From contig DHPK01000033.1 in NCBI GenBank assembly GCA_002407845.1, forward strand, positions 88,229 to 152,228: a stretch of DNA of 64,000 bases, written 5' to 3'. The notes below the pieces were generated by a model. It was not told where the DNA came from, did not search any database, and worked only from the letters and a program-made list of their open reading frames with translations. This DNA comes from Leptolinea sp. UBA5366 (lineage in GTDB: Bacteria > Chloroflexota > Anaerolineae > Anaerolineales > Anaerolineaceae). A program made the translations under genes and the position numbers. Below, one piece after another: positions 18,228-26,832 of this stretch. Position 1 is the stretch's first letter. The number at the start of each line of letters is the position of its first letter.

Positions 18228-18255
18228 AAAGGCAGATCGTCAAAGGCAGATCGTC
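18228..18255 (+). repeat. 14-bp tandem direct repeat in an importer leader
   Basis: AAAGGCAGATCGTC occurs twice back to back, followed closely by two spaced TTAAATCG units. It may be replication slippage or a cluster of regulator half-sites. Confidence 0.7.
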
Positions 18256-18411
18256 AAGGATTAAATCGTTGACTTAAATCGCGAAAGCAAAATTTCAGCT
18301 GAGCTGGTAACTTTTCAATTATGATTAGTGTGTAAATATTTTCGAGTTTGTTTTTAGTTGAATAGATTAATTCCTGACAAATTCGGATAAATATTAATAA
18401 AAGGAGAAAAA

Positions 18412-19350
18412 ATGAAAAAGTCAATAATTGTTGGATTAGTTTTCGTAATGGTTTTGCTGTTTGCCCTGTCTGGTACTGTGTCCGCTGCCGATGATCAGAT
18501 TGTCGTTGGTTATGTCTGCAAGGACATCAATGACACGTTCATGAACTACCTGATTGAAGAAGCGCAGAAATACGCGGATGAATTTGGCATCACCCTTCAG
18601 GTTGTCGACGCGCAGAACGACGTTGTCAAGCAACAGGATCAGGTTGAAGCATTTATTACCCAGAAAGTTGATGCTGTGATTGTGCTGCCGATCGACAGCA
18701 GTGCCTGCGAACCGATGACGGAAGCCGCAGTTAAGGCGAATATTCCGCTGGTTTATGTCAACACCAGCCCTTATCCGGATGGCAATTTTCCCGAAGGAAC
18801 CTACTATGTCGGTTCAGTCGAAAAGGAAGCCGGTGAAATGCAGGCTGAATATATCGCTTCAAAAATTAAGGATGATGGAAAAATCGTCATTCTTCAAGGC
18901 TCATTGGGTCACGAAGGCGCACTGAAACGCACCGATGGTGTGATCGAAAAAATGGCTGAGTTGAAACCCAATGTTGTCGTCCTTGACAAACTGCCCGGCA
19001 ACTGGCAGAAAGATCAGGGCATGACCCTCGTCGAAAACTGGCTGACGAAATACAATAATGATATCGACGCTGTCTTCGCCAACAACGACGAAATGGCATT
19101 AGGCGCGATCAATGCGCTGAGCGACATCGGCAAAACGGATTGTCTGGTTGCCGGTATCGACGGTACCAAAGACGGAATCGCAGCGGTGAAAGCCGGAACA
19201 ATGACCTGCAGCGTCTTACAGGATGCACACGGTCAGGGTTATGGCGCGATGGAAATCGTCCACAAGATCGTTAAGGGCGAAGAAGTTGAACAGGTTACCT
19301 GGGTTCCTTTCAAACTGATCAACATCGACAACGTTTCAGATTTTGAATAA
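18412..19350 (+). CDS. Sugar ABC transporter periplasmic-type binding protein (RbsB-like)
   Basis: 312 aa with a signal peptide (M-K-K-S start, hydrophobic core, V-S-A-A-D cleavage near residue 25). The mature part is a LacI-fold sugar-binding protein: V-G-Y-V-C-K-D-I-N-D opens the first lobe, and D-A-V-F-A-N-N-D-E-M-A-L-G (about 218-230) is the conserved hinge/ligand motif. Relatives bind ribose, galactose or inositol. It is the first gene of a four-gene operon with ATPase, permease and a URO-D-family gene. Strong AAGGAG before the ATG. The IolG-like dehydrogenase next door favours a cyclitol or related sugar, as inference only. Confidence 0.9.
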   Translation: MKKSIIVGLVFVMVLLFALSGTVSAADDQIVVGYVCKDINDTFMNYLIEEAQKYADEFGITLQVVDAQNDVVKQQDQVEAFITQKVDAVIVLPIDSSACEPMTEAAVKANIPLVYVNTSPYPDGNFPEGTYYVGSVEKEAGEMQAEYIASKIKDDGKIVILQGSLGHEGALKRTDGVIEKMAELKPNVVVLDKLPGNWQKDQGMTLVENWLTKYNNDIDAVFANNDEMALGAINALSDIGKTDCLVAGIDGTKDGIAAVKAGTMTCSVLQDAHGQGYGAMEIVHKIVKGEEVEQVTWVPFKLINIDNVSDFE

Positions 19351-19428
19351 TCGAATTAATTATCCAATCGGATAAACAGTCAGATCGGAGGCTGATTAAA
19401 AAGCCTCCGGTCTACTTGGGGGATCTTA

Positions 19429-20964
19429 ATGAGTGAGCAATACTTGCTTGAGATGAATGAAATTGTTAAGTCATTTCCTGGAGTCAAGGCTTTAAAAGGG
19501 GTAACGCTCAAAATACGGCCAGGTGAAATTCATGGGCTGGTTGGTGAAAACGGTGCCGGAAAATCTACGCTGATGAAGTGCCTGATGGGGATCTATAAGC
19601 CTGACAACGGCACGATTCTTTTTAATGGAAAAGAGATCAAAAACTATTCCGTGCGGGATGCCATGAATTATGGGATCGCAATGATTCAGCAGGAATTAAG
19701 CCCGGTTTATCACCGCTCGATCATGTCCAACATCTTTCTCGGCAACGAACCGAAAACAAACCTCGGCTTCATTGACTGGAATCGGATGAAAGTGGAAAGC
19801 CTGGAATGGCTCAAGAAAGTTGACGTTGAAGAAGATCCCACCAGAGAGATGCACGAACTCACCATCGCGAAAATGCGGATGGTCGAAGTCGCCAGAGCGC
19901 TGGCAAGCGATGCCAAACTGCTGATTATGGATGAGCCGACCTCTGCGCTGACAACCAAAGAAGTGAAACAGCTTTTCACAACGATGAGAAAAATTAAAGA
20001 GATGGGGAATAGTATCGTTTTTATTACCCATCGGCTCGATGAAATCTTTGAAGTCTGTGATCAGATCACTGTTTTTCGGGATGGAGAGTCAGTTGGTTAT
20101 GTCAAGCCAACCGAGATTGACCAAAACGGGCTGATTCAGCTGATGGTCGGGCGGGAGATCAAAAATCTTTATCCGAAAACCGAATGCACGAAAGGCGAAG
20201 TCGCCTTAAAGGTTGAAAACCTGAGCATGGGTCATTCCTTTAAAGATGTATCCTTTGAGGTTCGGCATGGTGAAATTCTGGGTGTAGCCGGGTTGGTCGG
20301 CGCTGGGCGGACCGAAGTCATCGAAACGATTTTTGGTTTGCATAAAAAATCCAGCGGGAAGATTTTTATTGAAGGGAAAGAAGTCGAGATCAACAGCAGT
20401 TCCGATGCCTTCGATAATGGGATGGCGCTGCTGACGGAAGAACGCCGCAAGGATGGCATTTTCCCAATTCTTGACATCCGCTTTAATACTACAGTCGCGA
20501 ACTTGAAACACTATATCCGGAAATCCAACCTGATCAACCATCAGGCAATCACGGCCGATACCAAAGAATATATAAAGAAACTTGACGTCAAAACGCCTTC
20601 TGACAAACAGCTGATTCAGTTTTTGAGTGGAGGGAATCAACAGAAAGTTTTGATTTCACGTTTGCTTTTGACCGAGCCAAAAATCATTTTCCTGGATGAG
20701 CCGACACGCGGGATTGACGTCGGAGCGAAATCCGAAATCCATCGCCTGATCAATGACCTCGCTCATCAAGGCATCAGCGTTGTGATGGTGTCTTCCGAGC
20801 TTCCTGAAATCATGGGGATGAGCGACCGGATCATGGTCATGCACGAAGGAAAAGTAACTGGAATCCTTGAAAACAAAGATATCAATCAGAGTGTCATCAT
20901 GGAATATGCATCCGGTATTCGGGATGATTTTGTTCCCGCTGAAACAGAAAGGGTTAATGCTTAA
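19429..20964 (+). CDS. Sugar ABC transporter ATPase, RbsA/MglA type with two ABC domains
   Basis: 511 aa fused ATPase. Domain 1 has Walker A G-E-N-G-A-G-K-S-T (about 38-46) and Walker B L-L-I-M-D-E-P-T-S (about 163-171). Domain 2 has the degenerate P-loop G-L-V-G-A-G-R-T-E usual in this family, a good signature L-S-G-G-N-Q-Q-K (about 402) and Walker B I-I-F-L-D-E-P-T-R. It powers import of the ligand bound by the preceding gene product. Its stop overlaps the permease start by one base (TAATG). Confidence 0.94.
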   Translation: MSEQYLLEMNEIVKSFPGVKALKGVTLKIRPGEIHGLVGENGAGKSTLMKCLMGIYKPDNGTILFNGKEIKNYSVRDAMNYGIAMIQQELSPVYHRSIMSNIFLGNEPKTNLGFIDWNRMKVESLEWLKKVDVEEDPTREMHELTIAKMRMVEVARALASDAKLLIMDEPTSALTTKEVKQLFTTMRKIKEMGNSIVFITHRLDEIFEVCDQITVFRDGESVGYVKPTEIDQNGLIQLMVGREIKNLYPKTECTKGEVALKVENLSMGHSFKDVSFEVRHGEILGVAGLVGAGRTEVIETIFGLHKKSSGKIFIEGKEVEINSSSDAFDNGMALLTEERRKDGIFPILDIRFNTTVANLKHYIRKSNLINHQAITADTKEYIKKLDVKTPSDKQLIQFLSGGNQQKVLISRLLLTEPKIIFLDEPTRGIDVGAKSEIHRLINDLAHQGISVVMVSSELPEIMGMSDRIMVMHEGKVTGILENKDINQSVIMEYASGIRDDFVPAETERVNA

Positions 20965-21956
20965 TGAACACACAAGCAGAAGGAATGCAGCGTTTTTATA
21001 AAACTATCCAAAAATACGGAATTGTTTTTGTATTACTTTTTATGATGATCATTTTTATGGTCATCAACCCGACGTTTATCAGTGTGAACAATCTGATCAA
21101 GATTGCAAATCAGGCATCCATTTACGGGATCATGGCATTAGGCGTGACGCTCATCATTATTGCCCGCGGGATTGACCTTTCGATGGGGTCCCAGGTGGCA
21201 TTTGCCGGATTGATCATCGCCAGCCTTGGACAGCTTCAAACCGCGACTTTCAAGGTTTATCCGAATCTTCCTGAATTGCCGGTAATTGTGCCGATCGCGG
21301 TCGGTTTATTAATCGCGACGCTCGTGGGCGCGACGAACGGCTTTTTTGTAGCGATAACCGGTATTCCGGCGTTCATCGCAACCCTTGGCATGACAACAAT
21401 TCTGCGCGGTGCTTGTCTGCTGTATACCAAAGGACAGCCGGTGACCAACCTGGTGCCCGGCATCGTCTTCTTTGGAGAATCGCTTTTCGGAATTCCGATG
21501 CCTGTGATCGTTTATATGCTGATGGCATTGCTGACCTATATCCTCCTGAACCACACTCGGTTTGGTTCCGATGCTTATGCCATTGGCGGAAATGTTCAAG
21601 CTGCCAGAGTTTCGGGGATCAATGTGTCCCTCGCAACCATCAAAGTATTCGCATTCAGCGGGCTGATGTGTGGCGTGGCAGCTTTGGTTTTCGCCGGGCG
21701 TGTTCGCAGCGTTCATCCGGGCGCGGCAACCGGTTATGAACTGACCGCAATTGCAGCGACAACCATCGGCGGAACCAGCCAGACAGGCGGAATTGGGACT
21801 GTCTGGGGCGCTGTCGTCGGCACGCTGGTTCTGAGCGTGCTGCGCAATGGGCTGACCATGGTCGGCGTTGACGGCTACTGGCAGCAAATTGTTGAAGGTA
21901 TGATCATCATCGGCGCTGTGATCATTGACATGCGCAAGAACGCGAAAGCGAATTAA
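20964..21956 (+). CDS. Sugar ABC transporter permease, RbsC family
   Basis: 330 aa inner-membrane permease with 8-10 hydrophobic segments. Diagnostic BPD_transp_2 features include G-I-D-L-S-M-G-S (about 71-78), A-T-L-G-M-T-T-I-L-R-G (about 139) and the A-x-R-x-S-G-I-N loop near 213 that contacts the ATPase. The start codon overlaps the ATPase stop, so the two are translationally coupled. Confidence 0.94.
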   Translation: MNTQAEGMQRFYKTIQKYGIVFVLLFMMIIFMVINPTFISVNNLIKIANQASIYGIMALGVTLIIIARGIDLSMGSQVAFAGLIIASLGQLQTATFKVYPNLPELPVIVPIAVGLLIATLVGATNGFFVAITGIPAFIATLGMTTILRGACLLYTKGQPVTNLVPGIVFFGESLFGIPMPVIVYMLMALLTYILLNHTRFGSDAYAIGGNVQAARVSGINVSLATIKVFAFSGLMCGVAALVFAGRVRSVHPGAATGYELTAIAATTIGGTSQTGGIGTVWGAVVGTLVLSVLRNGLTMVGVDGYWQQIVEGMIIIGAVIIDMRKNAKAN

Positions 21957-22012
21957 GAAAAAAACATCTGTTTTGCCAGCTGTGAAAATGGTTTGGAATT
22001 TTTGGAGACGGA

Positions 22013-23266
22013 ATGAACAGCAGAGAGAGAATTCTTTCAGCAATTAACCATCAGGAAGCGGATCGGCTGCCGATTGATCTAGGGTCGATGAAATCGACTG
22101 GATTGTCCGCGATCTCGTTTAATAAATTGAAAAAAGAGCTCAATTTTTCTGACCCCTGCCTCGTTTATGACTTTGTTCAGCAATTGGCATTTACCGGCGA
22201 AAACCTGAGAGAACGATTTCATGTCGACTCAATGGACGTGGGGGAAGCTTTCATTGGGAATCTCGATGAAAACTGGAAACCTTGGACGCTGCCGGATGGA
22301 TCACCCTGTCTAATCCCCAATTATGTTGACGCTCGAATTCTGAATGAAAAAGGGGATATCGGGGTTTTTGATCAATCAGGAATCCAGCTTGGCGTTCAGC
22401 CAAAAGGATCGCTTTACGTCGATCAGGTCTACTACCCTTATGGCGACCTGGAAAACATCCCGGAAGAAGTCCATTTTGAGGACTATCGGAAAACAATTTG
22501 GGGCGTCCCGACCCTGCCTTTCAACCTGGACATTCTCAACAGCCCGTCAGACCGAGAGCTTTTCACAAAAACCATCAAGGCGTATCGAAAGAAAACGGAT
22601 AAGGCGCTGATGCTCTGTGTCGGTCAAAGTTTTTTTGAAAACTGCGGATTCATCAGACGGCAGGAAAAATTTCTGATGGATATCGTGCTTGATAAACAGG
22701 GAGTAATCCGTCTGCTGAACGATCTGGAGGAGAATTATCTGCAAGTCTTAGAGGTGATCGTCAACAGTGTCGGGGAGGATATTGATGTGTTTCAATTCGG
22801 GGGCGATGATTTGGGATCGCAGCATGAGCTGATGATCAGCCCCAGAACTGTGAGGGAGCTGCTCATTCCTCATTACCGAAAAGTTTGGAAATTTGTCCAT
22901 GAGAGATCAAAGGCGAAAGTATTTTTGCACAGCTGCGGATCCATTCGCCGGGTACTTGGCGATTTGGTTGAAGCCGGTCTCGATATCATCAATCCCGTAC
23001 AAACGACTGCAGCAAGAATGGATCCCCAGGAGCTGAAGGATGAGTTTGGCAAAGATCTGGTCTTCTGGGGCGGCGGCTGCGATACGCAGCATATCTTGCC
23101 AAATGGTACCGTTCAGGAAGTTGAGGAAGATGTTAAGCGCAGAATTGACATTTTTGCCCCCGGCGGCGGTTTCGTTTTCAGCCAAATTCACAATATTCAG
23201 GCGAATGTGCCGACCGAAAATATTCAAGCCATGTTCCGGACAGCTTACGAATACGGCAAATATTAG
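22013..23266 (+). CDS. Uroporphyrinogen decarboxylase-family protein (MtaA/MtbA-like fold)
   Basis: 417 aa. The N-terminal S-R-E-R-I-L-S-A-I-N-H-Q-E-A-D-R-L-P is the standard opening of URO-D-like proteins. A putative Zn-binding H-S-C-G lies at about residue 306, and a late W-G-G-G-C-D stretch matches the cobalamin methyltransferase branch rather than true HemE. It is the fourth gene of a sugar importer operon and ends at a strong terminator. Real heme synthesis is unlikely here; a methyltransferase or sugar-lyase role is possible. Function unresolved. Confidence 0.8.
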   Translation: MNSRERILSAINHQEADRLPIDLGSMKSTGLSAISFNKLKKELNFSDPCLVYDFVQQLAFTGENLRERFHVDSMDVGEAFIGNLDENWKPWTLPDGSPCLIPNYVDARILNEKGDIGVFDQSGIQLGVQPKGSLYVDQVYYPYGDLENIPEEVHFEDYRKTIWGVPTLPFNLDILNSPSDRELFTKTIKAYRKKTDKALMLCVGQSFFENCGFIRRQEKFLMDIVLDKQGVIRLLNDLEENYLQVLEVIVNSVGEDIDVFQFGGDDLGSQHELMISPRTVRELLIPHYRKVWKFVHERSKAKVFLHSCGSIRRVLGDLVEAGLDIINPVQTTAARMDPQELKDEFGKDLVFWGGGCDTQHILPNGTVQEVEEDVKRRIDIFAPGGGFVFSQIHNIQANVPTENIQAMFRTAYEYGKY

Positions 23267-23280
23267 GAAAAGGGAACCTA

Positions 23281-23316
23281 AAACTGCCAGAATCTAACAT
23301 TCTGGCAGTTTTTTAA
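23281..23316 (+). terminator. Intrinsic terminator of the RbsBAC-type/URO-D operon
   Basis: AAACTGCCAGAA and TTCTGGCAGTTT form a 12-bp stem with a 7-nt loop, followed by T-rich sequence. A-rich sequence on the other side could let it work for the convergent gene as well. Confidence 0.9.
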
Positions 23317-23347
23317 TTCTTAGTAAATAAAAATCTTCCGCAGTAAA

Positions 23348-24019
23348 TTATTCGGAAAGCTGTTTTTTCTGTGCAAGTTGTTTGAATTGGGAAAGCGTGT
23401 CTGAAATGCTTTCAGCTTTCAGTTTCTTCACATCAAATTGAAAAAGGCGAAAAGTAAACTGCAGGATGATGCTGATTCCGAACACTGCGATCACTGTTCC
23501 GAGCCCGACTTTTGCGCCCATCAGCCAGCCGAGCAGCAGCACAGTGCCCTCGACTGTGCCGCGGATGGCGCCGATCGGGATGGCGGGCATTTTTTTCTTA
23601 AGCCCGATCATCAATGAATCGCGCGGTCCCGCTCCCAGTTCGGAGCCGATGTACAAGAATGAGCCAACCGAAATAATGAAAAGACCGAATAGCATGAATA
23701 AAATCCCGACCCAAAAATTGTTTTGCTGCGGAATGAATTGCCATTCAAGGATCAGATCATTGAACATTCCAATAAAAAGCACGTTGCAAAGCGTGCCAAA
23801 GCCGATTTTTTCTTTCAATGCGAGAGAAAGAACCATGATTACAAGCCCGACTAAAATGACGATTTTTCCAAAGGAAATACCGGTGTTCTTCGAGAGCCCC
23901 ATATGAAAAGCTTCCCAGGGTGCCAGCCCGACATTCGCTCGAATGGTCAGAACTGTTCCGACAGCGTAGAGAAACAGCCCGAGGAAAAGTCTGGCGAACC
24001 GATAGAGATAGTTTTTCAT
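23348..24019 (-). CDS. YczE/YitT-like integral membrane protein, copy 1
   Basis: 223 aa with five or six transmembrane segments. The N-terminal R-F-x-R-L-F-L-G-L-F-L-Y-A-x-G and the A-N-V-G-L-A-P-W-E-A-F-H motif (about 30-41) define the YczE-like family; a second loop has G-A-G-P-R-D-S-L-M-I-G-L. The gene is a tandem paralogue of the next one, with the same motifs in the same order. In Bacillus a relative sits beside the surfactin operon, but the biochemical role is unknown. A transport function is plausible. Confidence 0.8.
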   Translation of the reverse strand: MKNYLYRFARLFLGLFLYAVGTVLTIRANVGLAPWEAFHMGLSKNTGISFGKIVILVGLVIMVLSLALKEKIGFGTLCNVLFIGMFNDLILEWQFIPQQNNFWVGILFMLFGLFIISVGSFLYIGSELGAGPRDSLMIGLKKKMPAIPIGAIRGTVEGTVLLLGWLMGAKVGLGTVIAVFGISIILQFTFRLFQFDVKKLKAESISDTLSQFKQLAQKKQLSE

Positions 24020-24062
24020 GAAACTCCAGCGTTTTGCATCTCGAACAGGAAATCAGACTGCG

Positions 24063-24719
24063 TCATTGCTGCCGCACCGTTTTGATTGCTCTGAGCGTAT
24101 CCAGCAGGTCCTCATTTTGAACCTGATCAACATCAAACTTCATTGCGGAAAAAGTGAGCTGAATAGTGAAGGCGATTCCAAAAGCCGCGATCACAGTGCC
24201 GAGTCCGATCTTTGCGCCCATCAGCCAGCCAAGCAGCAGCACAGCGCCTTCAATGATGCCGCGCACAAATCCAACCGGAACCCGAGGCAGTTTCTTTTTC
24301 AGCCCGATCATCAAGGCATCCCGCGGACCCGCGCCGAATGCTGAACTGATATAGAAGTAAGAGGCAAAACTGATGATAAATAATCCAAAAATCATCATGA
24401 CCAAGCCCAGCCATGTTGATTCCATCAGAGGGATGACCCTCAGCTCAAGAATCAAGTCGCAAAAGTAACCGCTCAGCACCACGTTGAGAATTGTGCCAAT
24501 CCCGATCTTTTCTCCCAGCAGAACTGTGATCAGCAGGACGATCAGTCCGACCCAAAAGACCACATTGCCAAACGACATGCCGGTGATGTTTGACAAGCCG
24601 ACATGGAACGCATCCCAAGGCGCTAAGCCGACGTTCGCCTGCATGGTCAGCACGATTCCGAAGGAAAAAAGGAAAATGCCGAATAATAATTTAACCACCC
24701 GCTTGAAATAATCTCTCAT
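24063..24719 (-). CDS. YczE/YitT-like integral membrane protein, copy 2
   Basis: 218 aa paralogue of the downstream gene. It shares A-N-V-G-L-A-P-W-D-A-F-H, G-A-G-P-R-D-A-L-M-I-G-L and the G-W-L-M-G-A-K-x-G-L-G-T-V-I-A stretch nearly residue for residue. The two genes are 43 bp apart and read in the same direction, indicating a local tandem duplication. They may act as a heterodimer, as some small paired transporters do (inference). Start ATG at 24719. Confidence 0.8.
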   Translation of the reverse strand: MRDYFKRVVKLLFGIFLFSFGIVLTMQANVGLAPWDAFHVGLSNITGMSFGNVVFWVGLIVLLITVLLGEKIGIGTILNVVLSGYFCDLILELRVIPLMESTWLGLVMMIFGLFIISFASYFYISSAFGAGPRDALMIGLKKKLPRVPVGFVRGIIEGAVLLLGWLMGAKIGLGTVIAAFGIAFTIQLTFSAMKFDVDQVQNEDLLDTLRAIKTVRQQ

Positions 24720-24905
24720 TTAAATCCTTGCAATAGCAGTGATTCTAACGATGAATTGATTTGATTCGGCATTATAAAGCGAATTGTGATGACAAATGAG
24801 AAGAGCTGGTCTCTGACCAGCATGAACGAAAAAGCAGTGAGACGGTTTCCCTTTGATCTTCACGAGCTGGATTGCATAATTTGACGTTGAGGTATTAGCT
24901 ATAGT

Positions 24906-26261
24906 CTAATTTGCAGGAGCCGAGGAATCATTCGGCATCAGAGCGAGCAGCATGCCTGCCATGAATGTGTCACCTAAGCCTATCGTAAATTCTGGCTTTT
25001 CGATGTAACGCGATGGCACTAATTTCAATATTCGATCCTGATCCGCTTCCGGCAGCTGGTTTGCGAAGTTCACGCCTCTTTCACTCAGTGCATAATCCAA
25101 AATCCGGCTGCAGTCTTCATAAGAGCCATATTTTCCGGTCAGTGCGCGCGTGCCGGAAAGCAGGTTGCCGAGCGTCAGCCCCTTTTCAAGGTCAATCCTA
25201 GGCAGGTTTTCGCCGTAATAAAGGGAATAATCTTTGGTATGCAGCACAATCCCAGGAATGGTATAAGAATCTGCGACGGCTCTCAGGCTTCTCAGGATGG
25301 AATCCGGATCATCGATGTCGGTTCTGATGCCGAAATCGGATGCGATATCAATCAGCTCTTCCTCGTTTATCCCAAAGATGTCGACCACTTTTGCAAATTG
25401 GTTGAAAACCGCTGCTTTCACCTGAGCGTTCAGGTAATGCGCGCTCTCAAAATAGATCAGGCATGCGGGGTTTGCGGTTTTGATCGCTGAATAATGAGGA
25501 ACTAGCGTACGCAATCGGTTATTCACGATTTGGACATCGACAATTGCGTTTAAGCCGGAAACACTGCAGCAAGCTAATGCCTCCGCATGACGCTCGCTCC
25601 ATTGTAAAAAATCGCAATCTAAAAACACATTTTTAAGCGTTTCATCGTTATGGACAATCATGCGATTGGAAAGCGGAACAGTCTGGCTTTTGCCGTTTGC
25701 CCGGATCATTGCGCCTTTCGGATACTGAAAAATGAAGTGCAATACTGGGCTGGCAGCGGATGCGAGCGACCCGATTGGGACTAATTCCGATTTTAAAATG
25801 CCGGAAATTGAAGGGTTATTCAGCAATTGAATAACAGGCTGCGAGCGATCTGTGACAGAAAGGATCACTGGTATGTTCAGCGCGCCGAGTGCTGCTGCGG
25901 CTTGAGCTGCGGTTCCGCCTAACCCAAAGTCGTAAGTAAAATGATCCAAAATGTATTGTTCAACGCCCGGATGAGAAAATCGCGCCTCTCCGCCCAGCCC
26001 GCGCAGCGCATAATCTGCAATTGTCGTGAATAGACTGGCGATAGCTGCCATCAAATCATCCTTGGGGTCAAGCCTGACACAAGATTCGGCGCTGGATAAA
26101 ATCTGATTAAATTTTTCCTCATCCCAATGAATGAATACATCCAGATCACTGGTAAAGCCCAGACTGATGAATTTATTTTGCGCTTTACGCAGGGTCGATT
26201 CTTCAGCCAGCTGCCGGTAATATGCCTGGTAATTGTCGATGTACATGCCAATCCTCTTCAA
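24906..26261 (-). CDS. ADP-dependent phosphofructokinase/glucokinase family protein
   Basis: 451 aa, close to the usual length of the ADP-dependent sugar kinases of archaea and animals. It has a glycine-rich G-L-G-G-T-A-A-Q-A-A segment (about 128), the family's G-I-N-E-E-E-L motif (about 303) and a C-terminal G-L-G-D-T-F-M-A-G (about 432-440), where the Asp is the catalytic base. These enzymes use ADP rather than ATP to phosphorylate glucose or fructose-6-phosphate. The start may be the ATG at 26261 or an internal one at 26246. A terminator separates it from the upstream tRNA-Ser genes. Specificity is not readable from motifs. Confidence 0.8.
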   Translation of the reverse strand: MKRIGMYIDNYQAYYRQLAEESTLRKAQNKFISLGFTSDLDVFIHWDEEKFNQILSSAESCVRLDPKDDLMAAIASLFTTIADYALRGLGGEARFSHPGVEQYILDHFTYDFGLGGTAAQAAAALGALNIPVILSVTDRSQPVIQLLNNPSISGILKSELVPIGSLASAASPVLHFIFQYPKGAMIRANGKSQTVPLSNRMIVHNDETLKNVFLDCDFLQWSERHAEALACCSVSGLNAIVDVQIVNNRLRTLVPHYSAIKTANPACLIYFESAHYLNAQVKAAVFNQFAKVVDIFGINEEELIDIASDFGIRTDIDDPDSILRSLRAVADSYTIPGIVLHTKDYSLYYGENLPRIDLEKGLTLGNLLSGTRALTGKYGSYEDCSRILDYALSERGVNFANQLPEADQDRILKLVPSRYIEKPEFTIGLGDTFMAGMLLALMPNDSSAPAN

Positions 26262-26283
26262 TTATTCCGATTGAGATTTTCAG

Positions 26284-26315
26284 TAAAAAAAAGTGTCCGA
26301 TTTCAATCGGACACT
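26284..26315 (-). terminator. Intrinsic terminator of the tRNA-Ser pair
   Basis: On the minus strand, AGTGTCCGAT and ATCGGACACT form a 10-bp stem with a 4-nt loop followed by a run of eight T. It lies just after tRNA-Ser(GCT) and just before the kinase gene. Confidence 0.9.
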
Positions 26316-26320
26316 CAAGG

Positions 26321-26409
26321 CGGAGAGGGGGGGATTCGAACCCCCGGTTGAGGTTTAGCCCAACAACCACTTAGCAGGCGGTCCCGATCAGCCACTCTGG
26401 CACCTCCCC
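26321..26409 (-). tRNA. tRNA-Ser (anticodon GCT)
   Basis: 89-nt class II tRNA. The acceptor stem pairs GGGGAGG with CCTCTCC (one G-U pair). The anticodon stem ACCGC/GTGGT holds the loop CTGCTAA, giving anticodon GCU. A long variable arm precedes the GGTTCGAATCC T-loop region. The discriminator is G and CCA is not encoded. Confidence 0.95.
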
Positions 26410-26422
26410 ATTGTCTGTTCAG

Positions 26423-26507
26423 CGGAGGGAGAGGGATTCGAACCCACGGTGAGTTTCCCCACACTTGTTTTCAAGACAAGTACCATAAACCACTCGGACA
26501 TCCCTCC
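26423..26507 (-). tRNA. tRNA-Ser (anticodon TGA)
   Basis: 85-nt class II tRNA. Acceptor GGAGGGA/TCCCTCC, anticodon stem CTTGT/ACAAG with loop CTTGAAA (anticodon UGA), long variable arm, discriminator G. It lies 13 bp upstream of tRNA-Ser(GCT) and probably shares its transcript and terminator. Confidence 0.95.
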
Positions 26508-26738
26508 GATAACGAACAGATTTTATCATGTTTATTGTCCATGGGCAAGGAGAAGGGACAGGTTGAAATCAATTTGCCGGAAACTCTGCGGAGGGAAGAA
26601 AAGGGCTGATTTCAGCCCGCATACGCATGAATCCTTTGGGTCTGCCACCGATTTGAATTATTTTCTCATGTAGAATCAGGTTGATCCTTGACGAATCCAG
26701 CTGTTTGATTAAAATGAATTAGTCCAGTAATGGATTGT

Positions 26739-26822
26739 GGCGCGATGGCGGAATAGGCAGACGCAACAGACTTAAAATCTGTCGATCGCAAGATCGTGTG
26801 GGTTCGACCCCCACTCGCGCTA
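26739..26822 (+). tRNA. tRNA-Leu (anticodon TAA)
   Basis: 84-nt class II tRNA. Acceptor GGCGCGA/TCGCGCT with a G1-U72 wobble, D-arm starting TGGCGGAATAGG, anticodon stem ACAGA/TCTGT with loop CTTAAAA (anticodon UAA), variable arm, T-arm GTGGG-TTCGACC-CCCAC, discriminator A. Confidence 0.93.
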
Positions 26823-26832
26823 CTGAGCAGAA

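Larger units (their letters stand above)
17943..18411. other. Divergent control region between dehydrogenase and importer operon
   Basis: 469 bp without a gene. It holds a perfect LacI-type palindrome at 18134-18147, a 14-bp tandem duplication at 18228-18255, two TTAAATCG copies at about 18261 and 18274, and two copies of AAATTTCAGCTGA near 18208 and 18290. AGGAG is placed just before the ATG at 18412. No convincing -35/-10 pair was found. Confidence 0.6.

Noticed and set aside
22013..23266. Genuine uroporphyrinogen decarboxylase for heme synthesis
   Set aside because: Operon context is a sugar importer, and the H-x-C-G motif points to the methyltransferase-like branch of the family.
26739..26822. 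Tip of the tRNA-Leu acceptor stem (G1-U72) as a sign of a defective gene
   Set aside because: As I recall, bacterial tRNA-Leu(UAA), including that of E. coli, shows the same G1-U72 pair; the rest of the cloverleaf is intact.
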